From Spirochaetota bacterium (GTDB taxonomy: Bacteria > Spirochaetota > Spirochaetia > DSM-2461), in contig QNBK01000004.1 in the NCBI GenBank assembly GCA_003644105.1, positions 1 to 37,573 on the forward strand: 37,573 bases of DNA. Direction: 5' to 3'. Below are positions 1 through 8,761 of the stretch, one piece after another. Below the pieces are notes generated by a model that saw only the letters and a program-made list of their open reading frames with translations, was not told the DNA's origin and made no database searches. Made by a program: the position numbers and the translations under genes. Numbering within the stretch: the stretch's first letter is position 1; each line of letters starts with the position of its first letter.

Positions 1-1
1 A

Positions 2-427
2 GCCCTGGGTGATTTCGTAGAATTATATCCGGATTCGGATTTCCGCTCTTCAGCTTTTTACTGGATAGGGGAATCCCTCATGGCCCTTGGACGCCTTGAG
101 GAAGCTGATGCCGTATTTTCCGAGCTGCTCAGTCAATATCCTTCCAGCATTAAAAGAGAAGCGGCCCGGTACCGCCGCAGTGAAATCTCACTACTTTATA
201 GAGAAAGAGAATTACTGGATCTATTGAAGTGGAGTCATGAGGAGTACCTCCGGGACAGTGAAGATTTCTATCGCCGGGAAGCGGAGTATAAAGGACAAAT
301 AGCGAGTTTCCGATCCTCTCAAAGTGATAACAACCATTCGAAGCGGTTGCTTATGGAGAAAGCACAGCTTCTTGATATAAAAAGCTTTTACATTAATGAA
401 CTGATGAGGCTGTACAATGATCAGTAA
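2..427 (+). CDS. TPR-repeat protein, 5' end cut by window
   Basis: The ORF track starts this at the internal ATG at 80, but the frame is open to the window edge and upstream codons continue the same repeat pattern (FVELYPDSDFRSSAFYWIGE), so the gene begins outside the window. The visible part holds two TPR-like helical pairs of the kind seen in periplasmic YbgF/BamD-type TPR proteins, then a charged, Arg/Glu-rich helical tail likely to form a coiled coil. TPRs are protein-binding scaffolds; no catalytic motif is visible. Its stop overlaps the start of the next gene by 11 bases, so the two are probably translationally coupled. The exact function and localisation cannot be told from the fragment. 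Confidence 0.8.
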   Translation, partial: ALGDFVELYPDSDFRSSAFYWIGESLMALGRLEEADAVFSELLSQYPSSIKREAARYRRSEISLLYRERELLDLLKWSHEEYLRDSEDFYRREAEYKGQIASFRSSQSDNNHSKRLLMEKAQLLDIKSFYINELMRLYNDQ

Positions 428-1436
428 AATATTTAAAACATCCTCTCTGATAATGTTTATGCTTGTTTTATTCTCTACTGCGGGAAATGTATTTTCCTAC
501 ACTATTGAAGTGGATGATGATAACAAAGGGGCTTTTTTTACCGTCTCTGCTGTTTCGGCTGATAACGATCAGCGTTATTCACTTTGGGACGATGACAGTA
601 ACAGCAGTAGCTGGATACTTGATATTAATGGAGTCTTTGTCGCCCCTATGGAAAATGGATGGATAAGAGATTATCATAAGTCCGGAGAAGTCTATAAGCT
701 TCAGTATTCCAATAGGTCCTATTCTTTTGAGAATGAGGCGGTTGTTTCATCCTCCGGCAGCTATCTTCTTTTTACCGCCATATTTACTAATAACAGCAGT
801 GAACAGCTGAAGTTTGCACCGAGGCTCCTTCTGGATACATCTCTTGGAGAAGAAACCGGTTTGCCTTTCGTATTGCCCGATGGCAGTTTTATCACTACAG
901 AACGGTACTATGAAGGTTCAAAAATTCCCGAATGGATCGGCAGCATCAGGAGCAGTGGTGTCCCTGCTCTATATATTTTTATGGAGAAAGGCATCGGAGA
1001 CCGTCCTCAGTCTGTTATTATGTCAAACTGGCTGAGGCTGAAACAAAGTACTGAGGACTTCATTGTTGAAGAGGGCCGCAGTTTTGATAATTTACCGTTT
1101 TCTGAGGCTGACAGTGCATTGATGCTGAAGTTCAGCGGGAAAAAATTGCAGCCCGGCGAGACGATGACGGTTAGAATAATTCTTGGTTTGAATCCGAATC
1201 AACCCGGGCCGGAAGCCTTCATCAGCCCCGTTTCCGACTCTGTAGACTTTGAGAAGGAACAGTTCAGACTCAGAGAGTATACTCTGAAAGAAAGGCTTAC
1301 AGAGGTAGATACCGCTCTTGATAAGATTAATAATCTGCTTGAGGACGAGAGTCTCATATCCGATGAAGCTGTTTTAGATATAGAATTGAGTACGGCAAAC
1401 CAGGAGAAGCTTCGAGCGGAGTATGAAAATCTATAA
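417..1436 (+). CDS. Secreted beta-rich protein of unknown function
   Basis: I do not recognise this family. The N-terminus has a basic start followed by a hydrophobic stretch (LIMFMLVLFSTAG) and a probable signal peptidase site before YTIEVDDD, so it is likely exported to the periplasm or outer membrane. The body (about residues 30-270) is rich in short alternating hydrophobic/polar segments, Ser, Asn and Tyr, which suggests a beta-sandwich. The last 70 residues are a charged helix (coiled-coil type). The start has a GAGG Shine-Dalgarno 7 bases upstream, inside the preceding gene. It overlaps both neighbours, each a TPR protein, which suggests one envelope complex. Function is unknown; a structural or assembly role is only an inference from context. 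Confidence 0.75.
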   Translation: MISKIFKTSSLIMFMLVLFSTAGNVFSYTIEVDDDNKGAFFTVSAVSADNDQRYSLWDDDSNSSSWILDINGVFVAPMENGWIRDYHKSGEVYKLQYSNRSYSFENEAVVSSSGSYLLFTAIFTNNSSEQLKFAPRLLLDTSLGEETGLPFVLPDGSFITTERYYEGSKIPEWIGSIRSSGVPALYIFMEKGIGDRPQSVIMSNWLRLKQSTEDFIVEEGRSFDNLPFSEADSALMLKFSGKKLQPGETMTVRIILGLNPNQPGPEAFISPVSDSVDFEKEQFRLREYTLKERLTEVDTALDKINNLLEDESLISDEAVLDIELSTANQEKLRAEYENL

Positions 1437-2502
1437 TAGAGACCTTAAACGTGCACGGCGATGGCTTGCTGCCGGACGAAGTTTAAAAGTGATACATTTC
1501 CTCGAACCCAAGGTACCTTTGTTCCTCGAAGATGCTCAGTACTATGCATTACTCGGTCGGGCATGCATGGAATCAAAGTTATTAACAGATGCGGATACGT
1601 ACCTGAATCGAGGTTTACAGGCAGATCCGGAAAATCTTGATGTTTACCTCACTCTCGCAGTAAATCACTTGAAAAGGAAAGATCCGGCGGCGGCGGTTCG
1701 AACCTGGCTGGAGATTATTGATGATTTTTCAGACAGCAAAGATATCCGGTTTGCAAGACGTGGATTGAACGCGTTAAAAAAGATATCGGATCAGCAGCAG
1801 CAGGATCGATTCCTTGAAAAGTTCGACAGTCGGAAGTTTCTGCCTCATATCGGGTCGAAATGGCCCGGCCGGATGCTCCTTGTTCTGCTGATTGTGCTGA
1901 TTGGATTGACAGGTTTTTATTTCAAGGATGCTGTTTTCGAAAAATTTATCACAGTTGATTATCGCCCTGGAGCAGAACGGTTGATACCGGATACTGGCAG
2001 GTCTTTAACTGATACCGGTGGTGATGTTCTTTATCCTATGAATGATTCTGAACTGACAAAAACTCTGAAAAAAGCTCTTCGTTATTATCAGGCTTATGAT
2101 GACAACAAAGCCCGGTACGAATTGAATAAAATTAAATATTCAAATGCAGCTGAAGATATCAGGCAGAAAGCCATCGGTTTACTGGAGGCTCTTGGTGAAC
2201 CGACTATTGAGAATATTGAGACTGATTATTCGTATGCAGATGTCGTTTCTGCCCCCTGGCTTTACGAGAACTGCTGGGTTTTATGGAAGGGGATGACCGC
2301 TAATGTTGTTTTTACAGATGATATTATCAAGTTTGACTTTCTGGTTGGCTTTGAAGGGGGTAAGGTTCTGGAAGGAAAGGTTCCTGTAGAGCTGCCGTTT
2401 CTGGCCGTTATGGAACCTCTGCCTCTGGAGCTGCTGGCTCGGATTGAACCTCGCAATGGATCCTTTGTTCTGGTGGGAAAAACACTTCACTTTCTGCGAT
2501 AG
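1423..2502 (+). CDS. TPR protein with a single transmembrane segment
   Basis: A protein of 359 residues. Residues about 20-130 form TPR-like helical repeats (ALLGRACMESKLLTDADTYL and following), residues about 148-168 are a membrane span (MLLVLLIVLIGLTGFYF), and the C-terminal 190 residues include a further helical repeat and a small beta-rich end domain. There is no signal peptide before the TPR, so the repeats should be cytoplasmic and the C-terminal domain periplasmic. The start overlaps the previous gene by 14 bases, giving a three-gene unit with the two upstream genes. I do not recognise a named family. A role in bridging cytoplasm and envelope is an inference from the topology. Confidence 0.75.
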   Translation: MKIYNRDLKRARRWLAAGRSLKVIHFLEPKVPLFLEDAQYYALLGRACMESKLLTDADTYLNRGLQADPENLDVYLTLAVNHLKRKDPAAAVRTWLEIIDDFSDSKDIRFARRGLNALKKISDQQQQDRFLEKFDSRKFLPHIGSKWPGRMLLVLLIVLIGLTGFYFKDAVFEKFITVDYRPGAERLIPDTGRSLTDTGGDVLYPMNDSELTKTLKKALRYYQAYDDNKARYELNKIKYSNAAEDIRQKAIGLLEALGEPTIENIETDYSYADVVSAPWLYENCWVLWKGMTANVVFTDDIIKFDFLVGFEGGKVLEGKVPVELPFLAVMEPLPLELLARIEPRNGSFVLVGKTLHFLR

Positions 2503-2557
2503 AGGTCAATTAAAATATCAGCACAATACAAATGTTAAGTGTATTCAGCGATTCCTC

Positions 2558-2587
2558 TTGCGATTTTTAGAGATTGACGGGTATCAT
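2558..2587 (+). promoter_or_regulatory. Candidate sigma-70 promoter of recA
   Basis: The 146 bases between the TPR gene and recA contain a TTGCGA box (2558-2563) and a TATCAT box (2582-2587) 18 bases apart, about 60 bases before the recA start. This fits a housekeeping promoter but each box has mismatches. I see no convincing inverted repeat that could be called a LexA operator. Confidence 0.35.
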
Positions 2588-2648
2588 GGGCCTATAAGCT
2601 CAAGCGATGGGAGATCCTGTATCGTTTAGTTATGCAGGAAGGCTGAAT

Positions 2649-3764
2649 ATGGCAAAAAACAAAGAAACCAGTAAAGAAACTGGTAATGTCCGGGGAAGCG
2701 AAGATAGAGAGAAGGCTGTGGAAGCGGCCAGACTGCAGATTGAAAAGCAGTTTGGAAAGGGCTCTCTGATGAAAATGGGTGAAAAGCCACTGGTTAAAAT
2801 CGATACGATTTCATCTGGATCGATGCTCCTTGATGAAGCTATGGGTGTCGGTGGATATCCCAAAGGGCGTATTGTTGAGATATACGGACCTGAGGCTTCG
2901 GGAAAAACAACTCTGGCTCTTCATGCGATTGCCGAAGCGCAAAAAAAGGGCGGCATTGCGGCGTTTATTGACGCGGAGCATGCGCTGGACCCAATTTATG
3001 CCGGAAATCTCGGTGTTGATATAAACAATTTATGGGTAAGTCAGCCGGATACCGGAGAACAGGCTCTTGAAATCGCCGAATCCCTTATCCGCTCCGGAGG
3101 AGTTGACGTTATTGTTGTTGACTCTGTGGCCGCATTAACTCCCCGGGCGGAGATTGAAGGTGATATGGGAGATTCTCATGTCGGGCTTCAGGCTCGATTG
3201 ATGAGTCAGGCCTTAAGAAAGCTCACCGGTACCATCAGCAAGTCCGGCTGCTGTCTGATTTTTATTAATCAGATTAGAATGAAAATTGGTGTGATGTTCG
3301 GAAATCCTGAAACCACCACCGGTGGAAATGCCCTGAAGTTTTATGCTTCTGTCAGGCTCGAAGTAAGGAAGATTGAAACGATTGCCAAGGGTCAGGAAGA
3401 TGCTATCGGTAACCGGGTAAGGGTGAAGGTGGTAAAAAACAAAGTAGCACCTCCTTTCCGGCGGGTGGAACTGGAAATAATTTTTGGTAAAGGTATCTCT
3501 CTCAGCGGTAGTCTGCTGGATGGTGCTCTGGCTCACGATCTGATTGCCAAAAGCGGAAGCTGGTATTCCATGGGTGAACAGCGGATCGGTCAGGGCAGGG
3601 AAAATGCCAAAGAGTATCTGGAGGATAATCCGGAGATTGCCGCGGGTATTGAAAAGACTCTTCGGACCTTGCTTTTCCCTGTATTAGAAGAAAAAGGAAA
3701 TGTTAAAGAAGATTCAGTTAAAGGCGGAGAGAAAACGGAAGGTGAAGCTTCCGATCTTTTTTGA
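2649..3764 (+). CDS. recA: RecA recombinase
   Basis: RecA polymerises on single-stranded DNA, drives homologous strand exchange and stimulates LexA-type autocleavage. The sequence shows the Walker A loop GPEASGKTT (about residues 80-88), the Walker B strand [15 protein letters not shown], the DNA-binding loops around [19 protein letters not shown] and [14 protein letters not shown], and a charged C-terminal tail ending EGEASDLF. The ORF track begins at 2607, but the ATG at 2649 has a good AGGAAGG ribosome site 7 bases upstream and gives the usual length (371 aa), so I take that start. Walker A has Ala where many RecAs have Ser (GPESSGKT), a normal family variation. The gene leads a long cluster and overlaps or abuts folK. 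Confidence 0.97.
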   Translation: MAKNKETSKETGNVRGSEDREKAVEAARLQIEKQFGKGSLMKMGEKPLVKIDTISSGSMLLDEAMGVGGYPKGRIVEIYGPEASGKTTLALHAIAEAQKKGGIAAFIDAEHALDPIYAGNLGVDINNLWVSQPDTGEQALEIAESLIRSGGVDVIVVDSVAALTPRAEIEGDMGDSHVGLQARLMSQALRKLTGTISKSGCCLIFINQIRMKIGVMFGNPETTTGGNALKFYASVRLEVRKIETIAKGQEDAIGNRVRVKVVKNKVAPPFRRVELEIIFGKGISLSGSLLDGALAHDLIAKSGSWYSMGEQRIGQGRENAKEYLEDNPEIAAGIEKTLRTLLFPVLEEKGNVKEDSVKGGEKTEGEASDLF

Positions 3765-3775
3765 GCAGCCGGGGA

Positions 3776-4285
3776 ATGAGTATTGTCTGGCTTGGACTTG
3801 GTACAAATATAGGAGACCGGCTATCCCATATTGAAAGTGCTATAGAGAGACTGATTCCGGTTCTGGAAAATATCTCCCGGGCCGGTCTTTATGAAACAGC
3901 ACCTAGAGACTTTCTGGATCAAGCTGATTTTCTGAACACTGTTGTCCGGGGAGAAACTGATTTATCTCCACTTGAATTGCTGTATGTTCTCCATGAGGTT
4001 GAATCTAAAGGCGGCAGAGACAGAGCAAAACTCCCGGGTACGCCGTTAAAAGGCCCTCGGACTATCGATATAGATATTTTATTGTACGACAATATCTGCA
4101 GTACGTTTACCGGGGATGACGGTGGTTCTCTTACCATCCCCCACATCAGCATGCACCAACGCCTTTTTGTTCTAAAGCCGCTTCTGGATCTGGATTCTGA
4201 GATGAAAGATCCCACTGATGGTGTTCTTTGGCGCTATAAGGCCTCGCAGATAGGGGATCAACGGGTTAAGCTGTATAAGAGATGA
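3776..4285 (+). CDS. folK: 2-amino-4-hydroxy-6-hydroxymethyldihydropteridine pyrophosphokinase
   Basis: FolK transfers pyrophosphate from ATP to 6-hydroxymethyl-dihydropterin, the step before dihydropteroate synthase in folate synthesis. Diagnostic motifs are the N-terminal VWLGLGTNIGDR strand-loop and GPRTIDIDILLYD, which carries the acidic pair that binds magnesium. The ORF track uses a TTG at 3761 that overlaps the recA stop; ATG at 3776 gives the family's usual N-terminus immediately before the first strand, and I prefer it, although neither start has a strong Shine-Dalgarno. At 169 residues it is typical in length. The stop overlaps the scpA start by 4 bases (ATGA), so these two are coupled. 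Confidence 0.92.
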   Translation: MSIVWLGLGTNIGDRLSHIESAIERLIPVLENISRAGLYETAPRDFLDQADFLNTVVRGETDLSPLELLYVLHEVESKGGRDRAKLPGTPLKGPRTIDIDILLYDNICSTFTGDDGGSLTIPHISMHQRLFVLKPLLDLDSEMKDPTDGVLWRYKASQIGDQRVKLYKR

Positions 4286-5025
4286 GTGAAGTAAAAGAAC
4301 ACAATCCCAAGTATAAACTGGACCACTTTGAAGGCCCGCTGGATCTTCTTTTATTTCTCATTCGGAAGAATGAAGTGAGTATTTACGATATTCCCGTATC
4401 TGATATTACGGAACAGTATCTGGAATTTCTCAAATATTCTTCCGGTATCAATCTTGATGATGTTTCTGATTTTTATCTTATGGCCGCAACATTGCTTTAC
4501 ATCAAGTCACGAATGCTGCTCCCGGTGGAAGTGGATCTGGAAGACGAACTGGAAGATCCCAGACAGGAGTTGGTACAAAGGCTTATCGAGTATGAGAAAT
4601 ATCGAAAATTGACAGATCTTATGGCTGAACGGGAAGCAAGAGTCGAGTGGATCGTAGAACGGAAACAAACACAACCTGTACTGCCGTTTCCCGATGAAGG
4701 GGAATTGTGGGAGAAGGTTGGTACCTGGGACCTTCTTAAAAGTTTCAGTAAGGTGATGAAAGACCTTGGTGGCGAACGGGTTATCAGTCTGTGGGAAGAA
4801 GTTACTATTAATGAAAAAATCACCCTGATTAATGAATTTCTTGAAGACCAGGCTGAATTTAGTTTTGATGACATACTTGTTAATCCTGGTTCTCTGATGG
4901 AAGTTGTGAGTGCTTTCCTAGCGGTTCTGGAAATGGTGAAAATGGGAATTATCGATGTTTTTCAGAATCGTCTTTTCGGTGATATTAAAATTACAGCCTC
5001 AAGCCGTTCAGATCGGGACGACTGA
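4282..5025 (+). CDS. scpA: Segregation and condensation protein A
   Basis: ScpA is the kleisin that bridges the SMC head domains and, with ScpB, forms the bacterial condensin that compacts and segregates the chromosome. The N-terminal signature DHFEGPLDLLLFLIRKNE and the following IYDIPVSDITEQYLEFL are characteristic, as is the YIKSRMLLPVE helix (about residues 73-83). A C-terminal winged-helix region (about 175-240) would contact the SMC head. The 247-residue length is normal. It overlaps folK by 4 bases and is followed directly by scpB, the usual partner. No smc gene lies in the window. Confidence 0.94.
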   Translation: MSEVKEHNPKYKLDHFEGPLDLLLFLIRKNEVSIYDIPVSDITEQYLEFLKYSSGINLDDVSDFYLMAATLLYIKSRMLLPVEVDLEDELEDPRQELVQRLIEYEKYRKLTDLMAEREARVEWIVERKQTQPVLPFPDEGELWEKVGTWDLLKSFSKVMKDLGGERVISLWEEVTINEKITLINEFLEDQAEFSFDDILVNPGSLMEVVSAFLAVLEMVKMGIIDVFQNRLFGDIKITASSRSDRDD

Positions 5026-5037
5026 GTGGAGAATAAT

Positions 5038-5583
5038 ATGGAGTTTATTGAAGAAGCGGCTCTGGTGGAAGCCGTACTGCTGTTGGAAGTTGAGCCTGTT
5101 GAAGAGTCTGTTATCTCCAAAGTTACAGGACTGAGTAAGGAGGTTGTCCTTCTTTCTCTTGAAGTTCTGGTAGACAGGTTTAATGGAGAAGAGCATGGAA
5201 TAGAGCCGGTACGCATAGCTGGAGGCTGGGCATTTGCTCCGAAAGAACGTTTATGGAACATCTTGAAGGAACGTTACGGAAAACAGAGAGAGGATCGGCT
5301 CTCCCGTGCGGCCCTGGAAACACTCTCCATTATTGCTTATTCTCAACCTTTAACCAGGACCGAGGTTGAGAATATCAGGGGCGTGAGTGCCGATGGAATG
5401 ATACGGACTTTAAAAGAAAAAAATCTGATTAAAGAAGTCGGCAGAAAGGAAACACCCGGGCGGCCGGTTCTCTATGGAACAACAAAAGAGTTTTTAAAGA
5501 TTTTTCGTCTGAAAAGTATTGCGGATCTTCCTAAACTTGATGAATTAGAAGAAGAGAGGTTTGCATTAGATGGACCGGAATGA
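5038..5583 (+). CDS. scpB: Segregation and condensation protein B
   Basis: ScpB dimerises and binds the middle of ScpA, completing the SMC-ScpAB condensin. It shows the two winged-helix modules of the family: an N-terminal one starting IEEAALVEAVLLLEVEPV and a second with the strongly conserved block ALETLSIIAYSQPLTRTEVE followed by the GRPVLYGTT turn. The ORF track starts at GTG 5026; the ATG at 5038 has a GTGGAG ribosome site 6 bases upstream and is the better start (181 aa). The 3' end overlaps rluB by 14 bases. Confidence 0.93.
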   Translation: MEFIEEAALVEAVLLLEVEPVEESVISKVTGLSKEVVLLSLEVLVDRFNGEEHGIEPVRIAGGWAFAPKERLWNILKERYGKQREDRLSRAALETLSIIAYSQPLTRTEVENIRGVSADGMIRTLKEKNLIKEVGRKETPGRPVLYGTTKEFLKIFRLKSIADLPKLDELEEERFALDGPE

Positions 5584-6361
5584 CTCTGTCAGACTCCAGC
5601 TCAAAATGGCTCGGGCGGGTATCGCATCGAGAAGACGCTGTGAAACCTACATTTCTGAGGGCCGGGTAAAGGTAAACGGAAAAGTTGTTATATCTCCGGG
5701 AACAAAAGTTAGCTCTGATGATGAGGTTACTTTTGATGGACATACAGTAAGGAATGAGAAGCGAAAAGTTTACCTGGCCCTTCATAAACCATCAGGATTT
5801 CTGTGCTCCGATGAAGACCCTGACGGCAGGCCTTTGGCAAAAAGTCTATTGGATGTAGTTGTTAAAGAACGCATCTTTCATGTGGGCCGTTTGGATTACA
5901 TGACCAGCGGATTGATTTTTTTTACAAATGACGGTGATTTTGCAAGAGCGTTAACCCATCCCTCCAGAAAGGTTGAAAAAGAGTACGTTGTAACAACGAA
6001 AAATGAGATTCCAGAAGAACTTATGGAACGATTCCTGAGAGGCATCACCGTTGAAGGCATCAGATATAAAGCTTCACAGGCAGTTCTTACCGGACCGAGA
6101 ACAGCAAATATCGTTCTTACTGAAGGAAAAAATCGTGAATTGCGCAGGGTTTTTCTTTCTGTTGCAGTGAGTATAAAGAAAGTTCACCGGGTTCGAATCG
6201 GACCGGTGAGTTTGAAAGGTATTGTATCGGGGCATTTCAGGAACCTGAAGGATTTTGAAATTAAAGCGCTGCTGGACGGCAGTCAGGACAGTAGAAACAG
6301 CCACAAATCAACTAAATACCGCAGACCTCAGAGCAGGGGGAATTATGGTCGTCGCAATTGA
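5570..6361 (+). CDS. rluB: 23S rRNA pseudouridine synthase, RluB/RsuA family
   Basis: This enzyme isomerises a specific uridine in rRNA to pseudouridine. An N-terminal S4 RNA-binding domain (about residues 8-60, KMARAGIASRRRCETYI) precedes the catalytic domain. The active-site block GRLDYMTSGLIFFTNDGD places the catalytic aspartate at about residue 109. The tail (last 25 residues) is Arg/Lys/Ser-rich and likely disordered, as often in RluB. RsuA (16S) and RluE/RluF are related; the position in a scpA-scpB cluster fits RluB, but substrate assignment is by family only. It overlaps scpB by 14 bases and cmk by 17 bases. Confidence 0.88.
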   Translation: MDRNDSVRLQLKMARAGIASRRRCETYISEGRVKVNGKVVISPGTKVSSDDEVTFDGHTVRNEKRKVYLALHKPSGFLCSDEDPDGRPLAKSLLDVVVKERIFHVGRLDYMTSGLIFFTNDGDFARALTHPSRKVEKEYVVTTKNEIPEELMERFLRGITVEGIRYKASQAVLTGPRTANIVLTEGKNRELRRVFLSVAVSIKKVHRVRIGPVSLKGIVSGHFRNLKDFEIKALLDGSQDSRNSHKSTKYRRPQSRGNYGRRN

Positions 6362-6983
6362 CGGCCCTGCGGGAGTAGGGAAGAGCAGTGTTGCACAATG
6401 GATTTCTGAGAGATTTGGTTTTTTCAACCTGAATTCCGGTGCCTTCTACAGGGCCGCTGCAGTAAAAATTCTGGACAGCGGGGTTGATACTCTGAATGAG
6501 GATGCCGTTGTCGATGCTGTGAAATCTGCAGCTTTTGATATAATAGATAAACGCCTGTACCTTGACGGTACAGATGTGGAAGAACGGCTGAGAACTCCCG
6601 AAGTGGATAAAGCCTCATCTGTTTTTTCTTCAATTGTTGAAATCCGGCACATTATCAACGGTCATTTGAGGCGCATCGCATCTACTATCAACCTTGTTGC
6701 CGAAGGCCGTGATATGACTACAGTCGTATTTCCGGATGCTGCAGTGAAAATCTATCTTGATGCCAGTGTATCTGTCAGGGCGATGCGACGATTCAATCAG
6801 GGTTCAAGTTCTCAGACTCTGGGGGAAATTGAATTATCAATCAGAGAAAGAGACCATCGGGACAGGAATAAAAAAGAAGGTTCACTGCTAATTGCCGATG
6901 ATGCTGTAGTATTGGACACTTCCACCTTGACCTTAGCACAGGTTTATGAGAAAGTGACCGAGTTGATCAAAGCCTATCTATAA
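6345..6983 (+). CDS. cmk: Cytidylate kinase
   Basis: Cmk phosphorylates CMP and dCMP from ATP, recycling pyrimidine nucleotides. The P-loop GPAGVGKSS is at about residues 7-15; GAFYRAAAV contributes to CMP binding, and the LID region with Arg-rich RERDHRDRNKKEGSL follows. The ORF track extends upstream to 6255, but the P-loop strand should start within a few residues of Met; ATG 6345 with an AGGGGG site gives MVVAIDGPAG and 212 residues. The conserved GRDIGTVVFPDA block here reads GRDMTTVVFPDA, a change next to the substrate site. It is followed by rpsA, the classic cmk-rpsA pair. Confidence 0.93.
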   Translation: MVVAIDGPAGVGKSSVAQWISERFGFFNLNSGAFYRAAAVKILDSGVDTLNEDAVVDAVKSAAFDIIDKRLYLDGTDVEERLRTPEVDKASSVFSSIVEIRHIINGHLRRIASTINLVAEGRDMTTVVFPDAAVKIYLDASVSVRAMRRFNQGSSSQTLGEIELSIRERDHRDRNKKEGSLLIADDAVVLDTSTLTLAQVYEKVTELIKAYL

Positions 6984-7006
6984 ATACAAAATTCCCAGGA
7001 GAAAAC

Positions 7007-8704
7007 ATGCCCGAATCGGATGCCTTCGCTCAGGAGAGCAATCAAGACCAACTTCAGGAGATGTACCTGAAGGCCCTCGACAAGATAGAGGAAGGTGGAC
7101 TTATCGAGGGAGAAGTCATACAAGTTGACAGTGAATTCGTCTATCTCGACGTCGGTTTAAAATCCGATGGTAAAGTCCCCGTTGAAGAATTCAAGGAAGT
7201 CCCGGCTGTCGGCGACAGAGTCGAGACCGTTCTCGTTAAACGCGAGGGCCGTCACGGTGAGGTAATAATCTCCAAGAAGAAAGCAGATATGAAGGTTTTC
7301 TGGAAAACACTCCGGGATGCGTTCGATGCTAAAGAACCGGTAAACGGAAAAGTTGCCAAGGCCATCAAAGGCGGATTTGAAGTCAGCCTCGGTTTTGACG
7401 TCCGTGCATTCTGCCCCATCAGCAAGATGGATGTTCAGAGAATCGAAACACCTGAAGATTATATCGGACTTGAATCTCCATTCCTGATCGATCGTCTTTA
7501 CAGTGAGAAGAAAGTTAATATCGTTCTCACCCGCAGACTCTACCTCGAACAGCTGACCGAAAAAAACCGGTCTGTATTTTTTGAAACAGTCAACATCGGC
7601 GACGAAGTTGAAGGTACTGTCAAGAGTTTCACATCTTTCGGCGCTTTTATCGATCTCGGCGGATTTGACGGCCTGCTCCATATCAATGATATGAGCTGGG
7701 GCCATGTAACCCGTCCCAAAGATTATGTGAAGAAAGGTGAGAAGATTCAGCTCAAAGTAATTCGCCTGGATCCTGAAGAGAAGAAGATTAATCTATCACT
7801 CAAACATTTTCTTGCAGATCCCTGGTCTACATTTGAAGAGAAGTACCACGTTGATCAGGTTATTAAAGGCAGCGTAACCAAACTCACTGATTTCGGTGCA
7901 TTTATTGAAATTGAAGAAGGTATTGAGGGACTGGCTCATATTTCCGAACTTTCCTGGGTAAAACGAGTTAAACACCCCAAAGAACTCTTTAATATCGGTG
8001 ATGAATGTGAAGCTATGATTCTTGGTTATGATATTCCTCAAGGTCGTATTTCTCTTGGACTTAAGCAGGTTCTCCCCAATCCATGGGAAGAGATTGAAGC
8101 CAAGTTCCCGGTTGGAACCAAAGGCAGCTGGACAGTTAAAAAAATAACCAATGCCGGCGCTTTCGTTGAACTTGAAGAGGGTATTGATGCTTTTCTTCAT
8201 GCAGACGATCTTTCCTGGACCAGGAAAGTCAGGAATGTCAGTTCCGTACTTACCGAAGGTGAACCTGTCGAAGCCATTATTACCAGTGTTAACCCCGAAG
8301 AACGGCGCATACGGCTTGGGGTGAAACAGCTTGAAGGCGACCCATGGACCACTTTCCACGATAAGCATCCCCGGGGATCTATCGTTGAAGGTGAAATCAC
8401 CGGTAAGACAGAATTCGGTCTTTTTGTGAAGGTTGAAGGTGATATTGAAGGCCTGATACATAAAAACAACCTCACTGAAACCCGGGAAGAAGATGCAGAA
8501 GAAAAATTGGCTGCCTACAATGTGGGAGATAAGATTAAAGCCTCAGTTACTGAGGTGAACACGGCCAAACAGAAGTTGTCACTTTCCGTACGGGAAATGA
8601 AGTACCGTGAAGAAAGGGCTGAAATTTCCAAGTATATGGACGGAGATGAAGAAACCGGTGATTCATACACCCTCGCCGATATGCTTAAAGGGAAAGAAGA
8701 CTAG
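7007..8704 (+). CDS. rpsA: 30S ribosomal protein S1
   Basis: S1 binds mRNA leaders and delivers them to the 30S subunit. Six S1-type OB-fold repeats can be placed at about residues 32-92, 112-176, 198-266, 284-353, 370-440 and 457-529. The first two are divergent, as expected for the ribosome-binding repeats, while 3-6 carry the FGAFI / GLLHI / W pattern of RNA-binding repeats. Length (565 aa) is normal for a six-domain S1. An AGGAG site sits 5-6 bases before the ATG. Codon use leans to C-ending codons (CTC, ATC, GTC) more than in its neighbours, as expected of a highly expressed gene. Confidence 0.96.
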   Translation: MPESDAFAQESNQDQLQEMYLKALDKIEEGGLIEGEVIQVDSEFVYLDVGLKSDGKVPVEEFKEVPAVGDRVETVLVKREGRHGEVIISKKKADMKVFWKTLRDAFDAKEPVNGKVAKAIKGGFEVSLGFDVRAFCPISKMDVQRIETPEDYIGLESPFLIDRLYSEKKVNIVLTRRLYLEQLTEKNRSVFFETVNIGDEVEGTVKSFTSFGAFIDLGGFDGLLHINDMSWGHVTRPKDYVKKGEKIQLKVIRLDPEEKKINLSLKHFLADPWSTFEEKYHVDQVIKGSVTKLTDFGAFIEIEEGIEGLAHISELSWVKRVKHPKELFNIGDECEAMILGYDIPQGRISLGLKQVLPNPWEEIEAKFPVGTKGSWTVKKITNAGAFVELEEGIDAFLHADDLSWTRKVRNVSSVLTEGEPVEAIITSVNPEERRIRLGVKQLEGDPWTTFHDKHPRGSIVEGEITGKTEFGLFVKVEGDIEGLIHKNNLTETREEDAEEKLAAYNVGDKIKASVTEVNTAKQKLSLSVREMKYREERAEISKYMDGDEETGDSYTLADMLKGKED

Positions 8705-8713
8705 TGTTGGATA

Positions 8714-8733
8714 ACACCGGGACACCCCGGTGT
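8714..8733 (+). terminator. GC hairpin after rpsA, possible terminator without U-tract
   Basis: A perfect 8-bp stem ACACCGGG/CCCGGTGT with a 4-base loop (ACAC) lies 10 bases after the rpsA stop. It is followed by ATGAAAC, not a T run, so it is not a classical intrinsic terminator; it could block 3' exonucleases, act with Rho, or partly separate rpsA from the next gene. Confidence 0.45.
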
Positions 8734-8761
8734 ATGAAACACTCTGTAAATCGGCATTGGC

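Noticed and set aside
2607-2648. Longer recA start in the ORF track
   Set aside because: No ribosome site there, and the ATG at 2649 gives the normal RecA N-terminus with AGGAAGG.
2503-2648. Possible LexA/SOS box in the recA leader
   Set aside because: No convincing inverted repeat matching a LexA operator was seen.
7796-8461. Long minus-strand ORF (221 aa), and another of 182 aa at 7157-7705, antisense to rpsA
   Set aside because: Both are mirror frames caused by the biased codon use of rpsA; they are Phe/Asn-rich with no domain and no start signals.
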